A DNA stretch of 64,000 bases from Aestuariirhabdus sp049985285 (GTDB lineage Bacteria > Pseudomonadota > Gammaproteobacteria > Pseudomonadales > Aestuariirhabdaceae), in the NCBI RefSeq assembly GCF_049985285.1, contig NZ_JBNIEU010000003.1, positions 62,001 to 126,000 on the forward strand. The letters are read 5' to 3'. The position numbers and the translations under genes were made by a program. Position 1 is the stretch's first letter. Each line of letters starts with the position of its first letter. Shown here piece after piece: positions 33,478-42,395 of this stretch. The notes under the pieces are model-generated. The model searched no databases. It was not told where the DNA came from and saw only the letters and a program-made list of their open reading frames with translations.

Positions 33478-34284
33478 CTACTTCCAGTCCTGAAGCCCGT
33501 AGCGTTGCAGTATGGTGTGGAGTTCTCCATTGGCGCGCATTGTGCGTATACCCTCATCAAGTATGTCAGCGTAGGTTTGTGATGTGGGCAGATGGGGCGA
33601 AAACGCATGGTAGATATAGGCCACGTCACCGATGTGATCGTCGCCGGCAGAGATGATCTCATCCATCATACCTGCTTGCTTTGCGCTCCAGCGGATAGCG
33701 GCCGCGGTATCTACCACTACATCGATACGACCCAGAACCAGCTTGTTAATGTTTCTTTCCAAGGGACGGTCGCCGTGGATCGTGGCTATGTTGGAGGGTT
33801 TTTTAGCCATAAATTCTCGAAACCAGTCGCGATAATCGTATCCGGCAACGACTCCAATGCGGACGCTGTTCAATGAATCGATACCAGTAAACTTCCAGTC
33901 CGAATCCTTTTTTACATAGAAGCTCAGGCGGTTTCGGTTTAGCTCCTCTTCGGGGAAAACGAAGCCTTGCGCATCGCTACGGGAAGCTCCAATCACCGCG
34001 TTGTAGTGACCCTCCCGGGTTTCAGCAACTGCTCTCGTCCAGGGTAGGTTGCGATAGATAACCTTGTACCCCTGGGGCTCGAAAACAGCGCGGGCGACAT
34101 CCACCATGTAACCTTCCATTTCGCTGTTGGGGACGCCATTAAAAGGAGCCCACTCATCGGCGACAAAGGTAATGGTTTTATCGTCTGGGTGCGCCAGCGC
34201 CGGAAACAGCAGTAAAGCCCATACGAGTGTACGCAGGGTGCCGCATAGGCCGGTTCGTCCCTTCAGGTTTTTTCTTGCATTCAT
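33478..34284 (-). CDS. Extracellular solute-binding protein, family 3
   Basis: A secreted type II periplasmic binding protein of 268 residues. The ATG at 34284 follows GGGAGCGGGAG; a signal peptide ends near residue 35 (LLLFPALAHPDD). The mature protein starts ITFVADEWAPFNGVPNSEME, typical of family 3, and ends DEGIRTMRANGELHTILQRY. No permease or ATPase gene is adjacent, so it may serve in sensing or with a distant transporter. It is convergent with the chemoreceptor gene. Confidence 0.88.
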   Translation of the reverse strand: MNARKNLKGRTGLCGTLRTLVWALLLFPALAHPDDKTITFVADEWAPFNGVPNSEMEGYMVDVARAVFEPQGYKVIYRNLPWTRAVAETREGHYNAVIGASRSDAQGFVFPEEELNRNRLSFYVKKDSDWKFTGIDSLNSVRIGVVAGYDYRDWFREFMAKKPSNIATIHGDRPLERNINKLVLGRIDVVVDTAAAIRWSAKQAGMMDEIISAGDDHIGDVAYIYHAFSPHLPTSQTYADILDEGIRTMRANGELHTILQRYGLQDWK

Positions 34285-34550
34285 CTCCCGCTCCCTGGAT
34301 GCCACCCTGGGATAGTTTAGTCGCAGATTTTAGCAGTAGCCACTTTGTATGGGCAGGCTTGTTCGACAACGTCCTAGGGGTTGAAGCTTGTTTTTTAGCT
34401 AACAAACGCCGGGGGTTCAGGGCAAACCACAGTGCAGTGTCAGGGCGCCCCCTGGCGCCAATGTCCGTAGAATATTGTCGGCAGGTTTTTTAGTTCACAT
34501 GGGGTAGAATTGAGCGTAACCGACGGAATGAAACAGGGCGCACAGACTCG

Positions 34551-35456
34551 ATGGAGCAGGAATTTTTTACCACCCGTGAACTGGCAGAGTTGCTGCGTAT
34601 TCGCGAGCGCAAGGTTTATGATCTGGTGGCGACTGGCGAGGTGCCTTGCACCCGTGCCACGGGAAAGCTGTTGTTTCCCCGGGCCGGGGTAATGCAATGG
34701 ATCGCTAGCAAGGAGGAGGGGGGAGCATCGCTACAACCCAACGCTTTGGTCTCGGACCGGTCCAAGCCGCGCAGCGCGGTGGTTCTTGGCAGCCATGACC
34801 CGCTGCTGGAGTGGGCGCTGCGGGAATCCGGTGCCGGGCTCGCGATGCTATTTGATTCCAGTCAGGATGGTCTCGATCGTTTCGCGAGACGGGAAGGGGT
34901 CGTCACGGGGTTGCATCTGCTCGACGGGGCCAGTCATCAGTGGAACCGTCCCCAGGTTGAGCATCAGTTTGCCAATGAGGCGGTCGTGCTGGTGGAGTTT
35001 GCCCGCCGCCAACGGGGTCTAATCGTTGCGCCCGGGGCCGCAAAGACGATCAGTGGGTTGGCGGACCTGAAGCATGAGGTGCTGGTTAGCCGCCAGCCGG
35101 GAGCGGGCAGCCAGGCCCTGTTGCTGCAGCTGATCGCCCAGGCAGGCCTGCATACAGACGATTTTATACTGGGTGATATTGCGCGTAGCGAAGCGGATGC
35201 CGCGATGCTGGTCAGCAACGGCAATGCTGCCGGAGCACTGGGACTGCAGAGTTTGGCCCACCAGTATCGGTTGGATTTTGTCCCCCTGCTGGAGGAGCGT
35301 TACGATCTGCTGGTGGACCGCAAAGCCTGGTTTGATGAGCCTTTACAGCGCTTTTTTGGTTTCTGCCAGAGTGACCGCTTCCGGCACAAAGCGAATGAGT
35401 ATCAGGGGTACGATGTGAGCGAATGCGGTCGGGTCTGGTTTAACAGTTCCTGTTAG
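34551..35456 (+). CDS. Transcriptional regulator: excisionase-type HTH fused to a PBP-like ligand domain
   Basis: A 301-residue one-component regulator. Residues 4-53 form a MerR/excisionase-like winged helix (FFTTRELAELLRIRERKVYD, then GEVPCTRATGKLLFPR). Residues about 65-300 form a PBP_like domain related to molybdate/tungstate-binding proteins (GAGSQALLLQLIAQAGL, ADAAMLVSNGNAAGALGLQS). Regulators of this build are often linked to Mo/W transport, and a tungstate-type ABC operon lies 2.6 kb away. That link is inferred; no operator has been identified. Confidence 0.85.
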   Translation: MEQEFFTTRELAELLRIRERKVYDLVATGEVPCTRATGKLLFPRAGVMQWIASKEEGGASLQPNALVSDRSKPRSAVVLGSHDPLLEWALRESGAGLAMLFDSSQDGLDRFARREGVVTGLHLLDGASHQWNRPQVEHQFANEAVVLVEFARRQRGLIVAPGAAKTISGLADLKHEVLVSRQPGAGSQALLLQLIAQAGLHTDDFILGDIARSEADAAMLVSNGNAAGALGLQSLAHQYRLDFVPLLEERYDLLVDRKAWFDEPLQRFFGFCQSDRFRHKANEYQGYDVSECGRVWFNSSC

Positions 35457-35643
35457 GACAAAACCCCATCGCTCGGGGCAGGGCCCTATCAGGTCGCAAG
35501 TACGCAAGGATATGGGCTCAATCCCTTTATTTGCGCCGCCTGTAGCGGTCGCGCCGGGGTCCTGTTTCGGGTATGCTTGCGCCCTTTCCCCTTCCTGTGC
35601 GCTACTCTTCGGTAGTGGCGCGCAAATCACCGAGTAAATTTCA

Positions 35644-37098
35644 ATGAATGCCTTCTCCTCCCTGGGCCTGTGTGGCCCCCTCGTCCAGGCGCTTAGCGAC
35701 CAGGGGTACACAACCCCGTCACCGGTTCAGCGCAAAGCCATACCTCATATACTCAAAGGCAAGGACGTGCTCGCAGCGGCCCAGACCGGTACCGGTAAAA
35801 CGGCAAGTTTTGCGCTTCCGATCCTGCAACGTTTGTCGGAATCCTCCCCTGCCGGGGCGGGTGTGCGAGCGCTGGTGTTGGCGCCGACCCGCGAATTGGC
35901 AGCTCAGGTTGCCGAGCGCATTACGGCCTATGGCAGCGGTCTAAGCCTTCGCGCGGCGGTGGTTTACGGGGGGGTGGATATGGAGCCCCAGATCGCCCAG
36001 CTTAAAAAGGGCGTGGATGTGCTGGTGGCAACGCCCGGGCGCTTGCTGGATCTGTTGCATAAGCGCGAGCTAACTCTGGGGGGAGTAGAGACCCTGGTGT
36101 TGGATGAGGCCGATCGCATGCTGGATCTTGGTTTTATCGATGCGGTACGCAAGATCATTGCGCAGCTTCCCGCCAAACGCCAGAACCTGCTGTTTTCGGC
36201 GACCTTCGCTCCCGCCGTAGTAGAGCTATCGAACGGCTTGTTGGTTGACCCGGTTCGGGTTGAGGTGAGTCCGGCTAACAGTGCTGCCGAACTGGTGCAG
36301 CAATCGGTGTATGAGGTGGACTGGGACGACAAGCCCGATACCGTACGCTATCTCATCGAAGAGGGGCGCTGGTCGCGGGCACTGGTGTTTATTCGTACCA
36401 AAAAGAGCGCCGATGATCTGGTGGCCTATCTGGTGCAGGAGGGGGTCGCGGCCGCTGCGATTCACAGTAACAAAAGCCAGATTTTGCGCACCCGAACCCT
36501 GGACGCCTTTAAACAGGGAGAGGTGCGGGTACTGGTCGCTACCGATATTGCCTCCCGTGGCCTTGATATCGCTGAACTGCCGCTGGTGATCAACTATGAC
36601 CTGCCCCGGGTTGCGCAGGATTACGTGCACCGCATCGGTCGTAGCGGCCGGGCCGGTGCCGAGGGGCGCGCCATGTCCCTGCTCAGTACCTCTGAGCGTA
36701 AGTGGCTGGAAGGTATCGAGCAGCTGTTGAAACGCCCCCTGACTCCAGAGCCTTTGCCGTTTTATGATAATGGCGTCGAGCAACCCGTGGATCTGTCATC
36801 GGCGAATGCGCTGGGTATCGCCGGTAAAAAAACGATTAAGACGGTGGTTCGCAAATCCTTCAAACAGAAGCGAAATGCACCCCGTAAACCGGATGCGAAA
36901 AAGGGTCGGGTGGCGACCAAAAAACCTCGCGCCAGGGCGGGCCAATCTTCGAGTCGAAAGCCATCCAGGGGCGTCAAGGGTACTGTGGAGGGTTCAACCC
37001 CATCCAAAGCCCAGTCTCCTGCTGCAGCACCAAATAAAAGCAACGCGGCGCGGCCTGCTAAACCTCGGCGCCCATCCCCCTGGGGGCATTCAGATTAA
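35644..37098 (+). CDS. DEAD-box ATP-dependent RNA helicase, RhlE type
   Basis: An RNA helicase used in RNA turnover or ribosome assembly. Q motif region YTTPSPVQRKAIPHIL, Walker A AAQTGTGKT, DEAD in VLDEADRML, SAT in LFSATFAP and motif VI HRIGRSGRAG are intact. The last 110 residues are Lys/Arg/Ala/Pro-rich and disordered, as in RhlE. It could be named rhlE, but several paralogues exist per genome. No good ribosome site precedes the ATG at 35644. Confidence 0.93.
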   Translation: MNAFSSLGLCGPLVQALSDQGYTTPSPVQRKAIPHILKGKDVLAAAQTGTGKTASFALPILQRLSESSPAGAGVRALVLAPTRELAAQVAERITAYGSGLSLRAAVVYGGVDMEPQIAQLKKGVDVLVATPGRLLDLLHKRELTLGGVETLVLDEADRMLDLGFIDAVRKIIAQLPAKRQNLLFSATFAPAVVELSNGLLVDPVRVEVSPANSAAELVQQSVYEVDWDDKPDTVRYLIEEGRWSRALVFIRTKKSADDLVAYLVQEGVAAAAIHSNKSQILRTRTLDAFKQGEVRVLVATDIASRGLDIAELPLVINYDLPRVAQDYVHRIGRSGRAGAEGRAMSLLSTSERKWLEGIEQLLKRPLTPEPLPFYDNGVEQPVDLSSANALGIAGKKTIKTVVRKSFKQKRNAPRKPDAKKGRVATKKPRARAGQSSSRKPSRGVKGTVEGSTPSKAQSPAAAPNKSNAARPAKPRRPSPWGHSD

Positions 37099-37247
37099 TC
37101 CCTTGAGCCGTGGATAGTATCGAGATAAAGCCGGACTGATCTGGCCAACTTTCGATTTAACAATACATCGACCTAACAGAGCCGATTTCACCAAAACTAT
37201 TTGGGGTATGGCTCCGTTAAACTTTATTGATAGAGAGAGGAAATAAC

Positions 37248-37586
37248 ATGCAAAACGAAAAAAACAGAAGCCGCCGCCTTCGCAAAAAATTGTATCTGGG
37301 TGAGTTTGCGGTAATGGGGTTTGAGTTTACCTGCCGCATTGATCTTAAGGGTGAATCTGAGTTTGATGCGCTGTTCGATGAGTTGGCTGACCTGATGGGC
37401 GAGCGCAACTTGCTGGTGATCGGTGGTGGTAGTGAAGAGAGCTTTGAGGGTTACGTTGTCTCCAGTGAGCGTTACCAGTCCGCTACCGATGAAGACCGCA
37501 AGGCCGTAGAGCAGTGGCTCGCTAACCAGTCCTGCATCTCCGATGCTACGGTCAATGAGTTGTCTGACGCTCACTACGGTATGTAG
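37248..37586 (+). CDS. yggL: YggL family 50S ribosome-binding protein
   Basis: A 112-residue protein of the DUF469 family; E. coli YggL binds the 50S subunit. The basic start QNEKNRSRRLRKKLYLGEF and the FEFTCRIDLKGESEFDALFD segment are typical, as is a closing conserved GLFVIGGG-like stretch (LLVIGGGSEESFEGYVVS). The ATG at 37248 follows GAGAGAGGAAATAAC. Confidence 0.9.
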   Translation: MQNEKNRSRRLRKKLYLGEFAVMGFEFTCRIDLKGESEFDALFDELADLMGERNLLVIGGGSEESFEGYVVSSERYQSATDEDRKAVEQWLANQSCISDATVNELSDAHYGM

Positions 37587-37689
37587 CAGGTCGCCTGCCC
37601 CCCCGCGATTCGCCGCAAGGGTATTATGCTACCCTGAAGGGGCCAGCGAGCTTCCCTTAGGGTGGGGCCTGTAACCTGTCAGCAATCGT

Positions 37690-37699
37690 GGGGGGGGGG
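37690..37699 (+). repeat. G10 homopolymer at the ribosome-binding position of the DUF5062 gene
   Basis: Ten consecutive G residues end 4 bp before the ATG at 37704 and stand in for the Shine-Dalgarno sequence. Such tracts can slip and change spacing. Confidence 0.9.
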
Positions 37700-37703
37700 T
37701 AAT

Positions 37704-37946
37704 ATGAAGAAAATGAAGAACGAAGCCGAGCTGATCAAGCAGGCGATCAGTGTCGGTATGAAATACGCTGAGGCGCGGGGCGCGGTTGAATTCGAGGCCA
37801 CCGACTCGGCCAATGTGAAGGTCGAATACCTCTACCGCTTGTTGGTACACGACAAACTGATTCAACCGCTTCCCGAAGATCAGGTTTCCCAGCCCTCCAT
37901 GCGGCATAAACTGGCGATATGGATCTCCAAACAAAAGAGTGGATGA
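37704..37946 (+). CDS. DUF5062 family protein
   Basis: An 80-residue soluble protein of unknown function. KNEAELIKQAISVGMKYAEA and EYLYRLLVHDKLIQPLPED match what I recall of DUF5062, known from Vibrio and relatives. The ATG at 37704 follows a run of ten G (37690-37699) with no other Shine-Dalgarno sequence. The gap to yggL is 117 bp and holds a small hairpin, AGGGTA/TACCCT at 37618-37635. Confidence 0.8.
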   Translation: MKKMKNEAELIKQAISVGMKYAEARGAVEFEATDSANVKVEYLYRLLVHDKLIQPLPEDQVSQPSMRHKLAIWISKQKSG

Positions 37947-38049
37947 ACCCGCCCGGAGGGATAAAGTAGACCTCTCTGTTTGGTGGGATGGGACAACTTC
38001 TATCTCGGCCAGCAATGTTTATAGCAGGGGGGAGCCCCTGCAGAGGTAG

Positions 38050-38874
38050 CTAGCGCTTGGCGTTGGCGAAAAACAGCTGCTGACTACCCAGCTGGTAGTC
38101 ATTGATCGCCTGCTGCCCCTCAGGGCCGGTGAGCCAGTCAATAAATTGCTGGCCCTCTTTGGCCTTGACTCTGGGGTGTTTGGCGGGGTTGACCAGCATC
38201 ACGCCATACTGGTTGAACAGGTCCCTGTCACCTTCGACCATAACGGCCAGCGATGCCTTGTTTTTAAAGCTGATCCAGGTGCCACGGTCGGTCAGGGTAT
38301 AGGCTCCCATACCTGCGGCGGCATTGAGGGTTGCGCCCATACCGGAGCCGGTTTCGCGATACCAGCTGCCACTGGCGGATTGGGCATCAATATTGGTGTT
38401 GCGCCAAAGGGCTTGCTCCTTCTTGTGGGTGCCGGAGTTGTCGCCGCGAGAGACAAAGAGCGCTTGATGACTGGCAATTTTCTCAAAGGCTGCGCTCGCA
38501 CTTCTTCCTCCGGCCAATCCAGCGGGGTCATGGGTGGGCCCTACGATGACAAAATCGTTATACATCAGGTCAAATCGCTCCACGCCATAGCCTTCGGCGA
38601 CGAATTTCTCCTCGGCGGATTTTGCGTGTACCAGCAGTACATCGGCATCGCCATTCATGGCGTTTTTGATGGCTTGTCCGGTACCAACGGCGACCACATT
38701 AACGGTGATGCCGGTGCGCTCCTTGAATAGCGGCAATAGCGCGTCATAGAGGCCCGAGTTGGCCGTGGAGGTGGTGGACTGAACCACGATTGATGTGTCT
38801 GCGATGACACTGCCACTGAAGATCGAAGCTAACAGAAACCAGGTCAGGTTCAGGGTGCGGGTGAGTACAGGCAT
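38050..38874 (-). CDS. tupA: Tungstate ABC transporter substrate-binding protein
   Basis: Periplasmic oxyanion-binding protein of 274 residues. The start at 38874 follows AGGAG and begins a signal peptide ending near VIA-DT (residue 26). The mature N-terminus VVQSTTSTANSGLYDALLPL carries the TTST ligand loop typical of TupA, and the SRGDNSGTHKKEQALW loop completes the site. It is the last gene of the operon permease-ATPase-binding protein. Tungstate over molybdate is favoured by resemblance to TupA rather than ModA; not proven. Confidence 0.9.
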   Translation of the reverse strand: MPVLTRTLNLTWFLLASIFSGSVIADTSIVVQSTTSTANSGLYDALLPLFKERTGITVNVVAVGTGQAIKNAMNGDADVLLVHAKSAEEKFVAEGYGVERFDLMYNDFVIVGPTHDPAGLAGGRSASAAFEKIASHQALFVSRGDNSGTHKKEQALWRNTNIDAQSASGSWYRETGSGMGATLNAAAGMGAYTLTDRGTWISFKNKASLAVMVEGDRDLFNQYGVMLVNPAKHPRVKAKEGQQFIDWLTGPEGQQAINDYQLGSQQLFFANAKR

Positions 38875-38893
38875 TGGTGACGCTCCTGGGGGG

Positions 38894-39655
38894 CTAGAAT
38901 CGCAAACGACCGGCGAGATAGTCGCGCGCCGCCTGGGACTGGGGTTGATCAAAAAAAAGGCTGGCCGGTGTCTGTTCCGCGATTCGACCCTGATCGACAA
39001 AAATGACTTCGTCGGCAAGGCGGCGAGCCTGGCCAACGTCGTGGGTAACAAAAACGATGCGCATACCGGTATTGGAGCAGCGCTGCACAATGGCCTCAAT
39101 CGCAGCGGTAGAGGCAGGGTCAAGGCTGGCGGTCGGTTCGTCGAGAAACAGGACCTCGGGGTTGAGCGCCAGGGCTCGAGCCAGCGCCAGACGTTGCTGT
39201 TCGCCCCCCGAGAGCAGGCGGGCGGGTTGTTCGGCCTGCCCGAGGAGCCCCACGCTGTCGAGCAGCTGATCGATACGTTGATTCAATGGGGCTTTGCTTT
39301 GTTTCCCTTCGAGCTTGAGTACGAAACGGATATTGGCCGCCACCGAGCGGCGCAGAAGCACCGGTTTTTGAAACACCATCGCCTGACGGCGCCGGTTAGT
39401 GCGATCGAGCCTCAGCTCGCCCCAGTGTACCTGACCACTGGTTGGTTCAATCATGCCGTGAAGTAGCCTGAGCAAGAGGCTTTTGCCGGAGCCGTTGGGC
39501 CCCATGATGATGCTAGTGCCGCTGCCTTCGATCCTCAGGTTGACCTGCTGCAGCAGGTGTTTCCCCCGAACCTGGTAGCCGAGATCGGAGACCACTCCCG
39601 GCAATAGTCCGCTGTCCGTCGCGAAGGGTGAATAGTCTCCTGCGATATCAAGCAT
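38894..39655 (-). CDS. tupC: Tungstate ABC transporter ATPase
   Basis: A 253-residue ABC ATPase with Walker A GPNGSGKS, signature LSGGEQQRLALARAL, Walker B VLFLDEPTASLDP and the switch His in FVTHDVGQARRLAD. It overlaps the permease gene by 8 bp. The N-terminal 15 residues before the ABC core (GDYSPFATDSGLLPG) are an uncharacterised extension. Confidence 0.88.
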   Translation of the reverse strand: MLDIAGDYSPFATDSGLLPGVVSDLGYQVRGKHLLQQVNLRIEGSGTSIIMGPNGSGKSLLLRLLHGMIEPTSGQVHWGELRLDRTNRRRQAMVFQKPVLLRRSVAANIRFVLKLEGKQSKAPLNQRIDQLLDSVGLLGQAEQPARLLSGGEQQRLALARALALNPEVLFLDEPTASLDPASTAAIEAIVQRCSNTGMRIVFVTHDVGQARRLADEVIFVDQGRIAEQTPASLFFDQPQSQAARDYLAGRLRF

Positions 39656-40355
39656 AAGCTTGCCTCGCGGCGCTCAGCCTGAGGGTCATCACCAGGGCGT
39701 TGACGGTCAATGCAATCAGTATCAGCACCATGCCCAGCGCCAGCGCCAGCGCCAGGTCGCCCTTGGAGGTCTCCAGTGCAATGGCTGTGGTCATCACCCG
39801 GGTAAGGTGGTTTATATTACCCCCCACCATGATGACGGCCCCGACCTCGGCAATGGCACGACCGAAGCCGGCCAGGGCGACGGTTAGCAGGTTGTAGCGC
39901 GCGTCCCACAGCAGCGCCAGAGCCTCCGTGCTACGAGGCACCCCGAGAGAGCGGAACTGTTCGGCGTAGTCGTTATGCAGTTGCTCGATCACCTCCCGTG
40001 AGAGAGCGGTAACGATGGGGGTGATTAGCAGGGTCTGGGCAATGATCATCGCCGTCGGTGTATACAGCAGTTGGAAAGCGCCAAAGGGACCCGCGTTGGA
40101 GAGCATCAGGTAGACCAGCAGTCCCACGACTACAGGAGGTAACCCCATTAGCGCGTTGACCAGCACCAGCAGGGCCGTGCGACCGCGAAAGCGACTGATG
40201 GCGATCAGGGCGCCCAGGGGTAATCCCAATAGGCAGGATATCACTACGGCGCTCAGGCTGACCTGCAGGGAGAGCCAGATAATCTCCAACAGGTCGGGAT
40301 CCCCGGAGAGGGCAAGGGAAAAGGCTAGCTGAAAGGCGTCGCTGAAATCCTGCAT
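39648..40355 (-). CDS. tupB: Tungstate ABC transporter permease
   Basis: A 235-residue inner-membrane permease with about five or six helices and the family's coupling loop segment EQFRSLGVPRSTEALALLWD followed by GFGRAIAEVGAVIMVGGNI, which is typical of molybdate/tungstate-type permeases. First gene of the operon on the minus strand. No Shine-Dalgarno sequence precedes the ATG. The 58-bp stretch upstream contains CATAATAAAGCATAA, which may hold a -10 element or a regulator's half-sites. Confidence 0.88.
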   Translation of the reverse strand: MQDFSDAFQLAFSLALSGDPDLLEIIWLSLQVSLSAVVISCLLGLPLGALIAISRFRGRTALLVLVNALMGLPPVVVGLLVYLMLSNAGPFGAFQLLYTPTAMIIAQTLLITPIVTALSREVIEQLHNDYAEQFRSLGVPRSTEALALLWDARYNLLTVALAGFGRAIAEVGAVIMVGGNINHLTRVMTTAIALETSKGDLALALALGMVLILIALTVNALVMTLRLSAARQAYA

Positions 40356-40413
40356 TTGGGTATGTGCTTATGCTTTATTATGTCTAATTTACAGATTTTG
40401 TTCCTGCGCGCAC

Positions 40414-40447
40414 CAAAAATCAACCCTGCCAAGGGGGTAGGGTTGAT
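40414..40447 (-). terminator. Terminator of the nitronate monooxygenase-like gene
   Basis: On the minus strand a perfect 9-bp stem, ATCAACCCT pairing with AGGGTTGAT (40419-40427 and 40439-40447), is followed by TTTTT. It separates the upstream gene from the tup promoter region. Confidence 0.85.
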
Positions 40448-40522
40448 CTCAAATGGATATCCGGGTGGGCCGGGACGGCAATAATGAAGCGGGAGCTATG
40501 GTGGCCTGACGCCGTGGGACGC

Positions 40523-41509
40523 CTATTGGGTAAAGGGAGAGCTGCGTTCGAGGAGTCGCTGGCTGGCGCTGTGGTACTCCTGTTGCAGTCGTTTGCACAG
40601 AGTTTCGGTGGTGGGCACGTCGTTAATGACCGCCACGCCATGACCCGCCGACCAGACGCTCTTCCAGGCTTTGGCCTCGTCATCGACCGGTTTCAGTTTT
40701 TCCCCGTAGTTGACCTCGCCCGGGTTGCTCAGTTGCGCCAGATCGTACCCGGCCTGCTCCAGGCTTTGGCGCATAAAACTTGCGGGAACGCCCGATACTG
40801 CGGGGGTATGGATGATATCTCCGGCATCGGCTTCAACCACCATCGCTTTATAGTCGTTCGAGGCCTGGGATTCTCGCGTATTGATAAAACGGGTACCCAT
40901 ATAGGCCATGTCTGCCCCCATGGCTTGGGCCGCCAGTATGTCATCACCTTTCGAGAGAGCCCCAGCCAGTAGCAGGGTGCCGTCGAAGAACTGACGGATT
41001 TCGGCGATCAGAGAGAACGGGTTTTGGGTGCCCGCATGGCCCCCGGCCCCCCCCGCTACGGCAATAATGCCGTCAACCCCGGCCTGGGCGGCCTTTTGCG
41101 CGTGGCGTCGGTTGGTGACGTCGTGGAACACCAAACCGCCGTAGCTGTGCACCGCATCCACCACCCCGGACACTGCTCCCAGCGAAGTGATCACCAGAGG
41201 CACCCGGTGTTTGACGCAGAGTTCCAGGTCGGCCTGCAGTCGCGGGTTGGTGCCGTGGACGATCAGATTGACCCCGTAGGGTGCGATGGGGCGGTCGGGG
41301 TGATCCTTCCGAGCCTGCTCCAGTGCACTGTTGATCTCGATCAGCTGCTGTTCGAACGCCTCGCTGGTGCGCAGGTTTAGCGCTGGAAAGGTGCCGACAA
41401 CGCCCTGCAGGCAGGTTGCCTTGACCAGTTCGCTCCCCGAAACAAGAAACATGGGGGCGCAAACCAGGGGCAGACTGAGGTGGGGTGTCAGGGTGTTGGG
41501 AATGGCCAT
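40523..41509 (-). CDS. Nitronate monooxygenase / NAD(P)H-dependent flavin oxidoreductase family protein
   Basis: An FMN TIM-barrel protein of 328 residues. It starts at the ATG at 41509 after GGAGAACG. The FMN-phosphate loops AVAGGAGGHAG and LLAGALSKGDDILAAQAMGADMAYMGTRF are clear, and PLVCAPMFLVSG at the N-terminus is typical of the family. Members oxidise alkyl nitronates or reduce quinones; the sequence alone does not decide. It follows the LuxR-type gene after a perfect 16-bp palindrome. Confidence 0.88.
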   Translation of the reverse strand: MAIPNTLTPHLSLPLVCAPMFLVSGSELVKATCLQGVVGTFPALNLRTSEAFEQQLIEINSALEQARKDHPDRPIAPYGVNLIVHGTNPRLQADLELCVKHRVPLVITSLGAVSGVVDAVHSYGGLVFHDVTNRRHAQKAAQAGVDGIIAVAGGAGGHAGTQNPFSLIAEIRQFFDGTLLLAGALSKGDDILAAQAMGADMAYMGTRFINTRESQASNDYKAMVVEADAGDIIHTPAVSGVPASFMRQSLEQAGYDLAQLSNPGEVNYGEKLKPVDDEAKAWKSVWSAGHGVAVINDVPTTETLCKRLQQEYHSASQRLLERSSPFTQ

Positions 41510-41561
41510 GGTTCGTTCTCCGCTAGAGGTGCGATCCATAGTAGTCGTTGTTTTGATGGTT

Positions 41562-41577
41562 AAGCAAGCGCTTGCTT
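41562..41577. promoter_or_regulatory. Perfect 16-bp palindrome upstream of the nitronate monooxygenase-like gene
   Basis: AAGCAAGCGCTTGCTT is perfectly self-complementary. It lies 2 bp beyond the end of the LuxR-type gene and 53-68 bp upstream of the next start codon. Operators of many TetR-type repressors have this form and position. No TetR gene is in the window. It lacks a T tract, so it is unlikely to be a terminator. Confidence 0.6.
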
Positions 41578-41579
41578 GG

Positions 41580-42395
41580 CTAGCCGGGGTCGGATTCCAG
41601 TCCGTTCAAGTGATCGATAAAGAGGGTAAATAACTCCGACTGGGTGGAGGTGTTGAGTCGTGCGTGGATATTCTTTCGATGCACCTTGACGGTGCCGGCG
41701 CTGATGCCCAGTAGCTCGGCAATCGCTTTCGATGAAAAGCCCCGTAAAATCAGCCCCGTCACCTCGCGCTCCCGTTGGGTAAGCACCCCGCTGGCAAAGC
41801 TGCTCAGCGCCTGTTCCATCGGTCCGGCGGAGCGTTCGTACTGCACATACTCCGACGATTGGCTGAGCCAGAATTGGCGCACCAGCGAGTCGATCAGCGG
41901 ATAGTGCTGGTTGAGGGCTTTCATCTCGGCACGGGATATGGAGCCGAGTTCTGTTTTGCGTCCGAGGGCAATAGCGCAGGTGATCTGCCCATCGAGGCGG
42001 ATCGTAAGGTCGATCTCATCGTTGAGGTCGAAATCCTGATAGCAGCTTTGATAGTACTCGGTGGACTCGAACGAATCCGGCATGATTTCGGTCAAGCGCG
42101 TAACGCCGGGTCCAAGGCCGCCCTGTATGGCGTTAAACAGCGGGTCCAGCACGTAGGCGCGATCGAGATAATGGCGCAGGGTTTGGCTTTGCTGGTCGGG
42201 GTCGGTGGGGTGGATGGTGATCGGCTGAAATGATTCCTTGAACGCGATCATCAAAAAGGTATCGAACCGACAGAGGGTCCCCATGTAGGCTTCCAGGGTG
42301 GCGGGGAAGCTGCGCATGCGGTGATGGTCAATCAGGGTTGCCAGATTTTTTTGCCAGCTGTTGTTGACGGAGATAGAGCTCGGTTTGTCGGCCAT
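41580..42395 (-). CDS. LuxR-type transcriptional regulator
   Basis: A 271-residue regulator with a C-terminal GerE-type HTH (about residues 205-265: LTQREREVTGLILRGFSSKA, then IAELLGISAGTVKVHRKNIHARL). The N-terminal 200 residues have no receiver Asp pocket and no acyl-homoserine-lactone-binding Trp/Tyr pattern that I recognise. It may control the flanking oxidoreductase genes. Same strand as both neighbours; 177 bp separate it from the upstream FAD oxidoreductase gene. Confidence 0.85.
   Translation of the reverse strand: MADKPSSISVNNSWQKNLATLIDHHRMRSFPATLEAYMGTLCRFDTFLMIAFKESFQPITIHPTDPDQQSQTLRHYLDRAYVLDPLFNAIQGGLGPGVTRLTEIMPDSFESTEYYQSCYQDFDLNDEIDLTIRLDGQITCAIALGRKTELGSISRAEMKALNQHYPLIDSLVRQFWLSQSSEYVQYERSAGPMEQALSSFASGVLTQREREVTGLILRGFSSKAIAELLGISAGTVKVHRKNIHARLNTSTQSELFTLFIDHLNGLESDPG

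Noticed and set aside
34551..35456. Phage excisionase
   Set aside because: The N-terminal HTH is excisionase-like, but it is fused to a large ligand-binding domain and no integrase or attachment site is nearby.
37618..37635. AGGGTA/TACCCT hairpin as a terminator of yggL
   Set aside because: Only six base pairs and no T tract; it more likely overlaps a promoter element.
38875..39123. N-terminal extension of the tungstate-binding protein
   Set aside because: It overlaps the ATPase gene and would bury the signal peptide; AGGAG marks the start at 38874.
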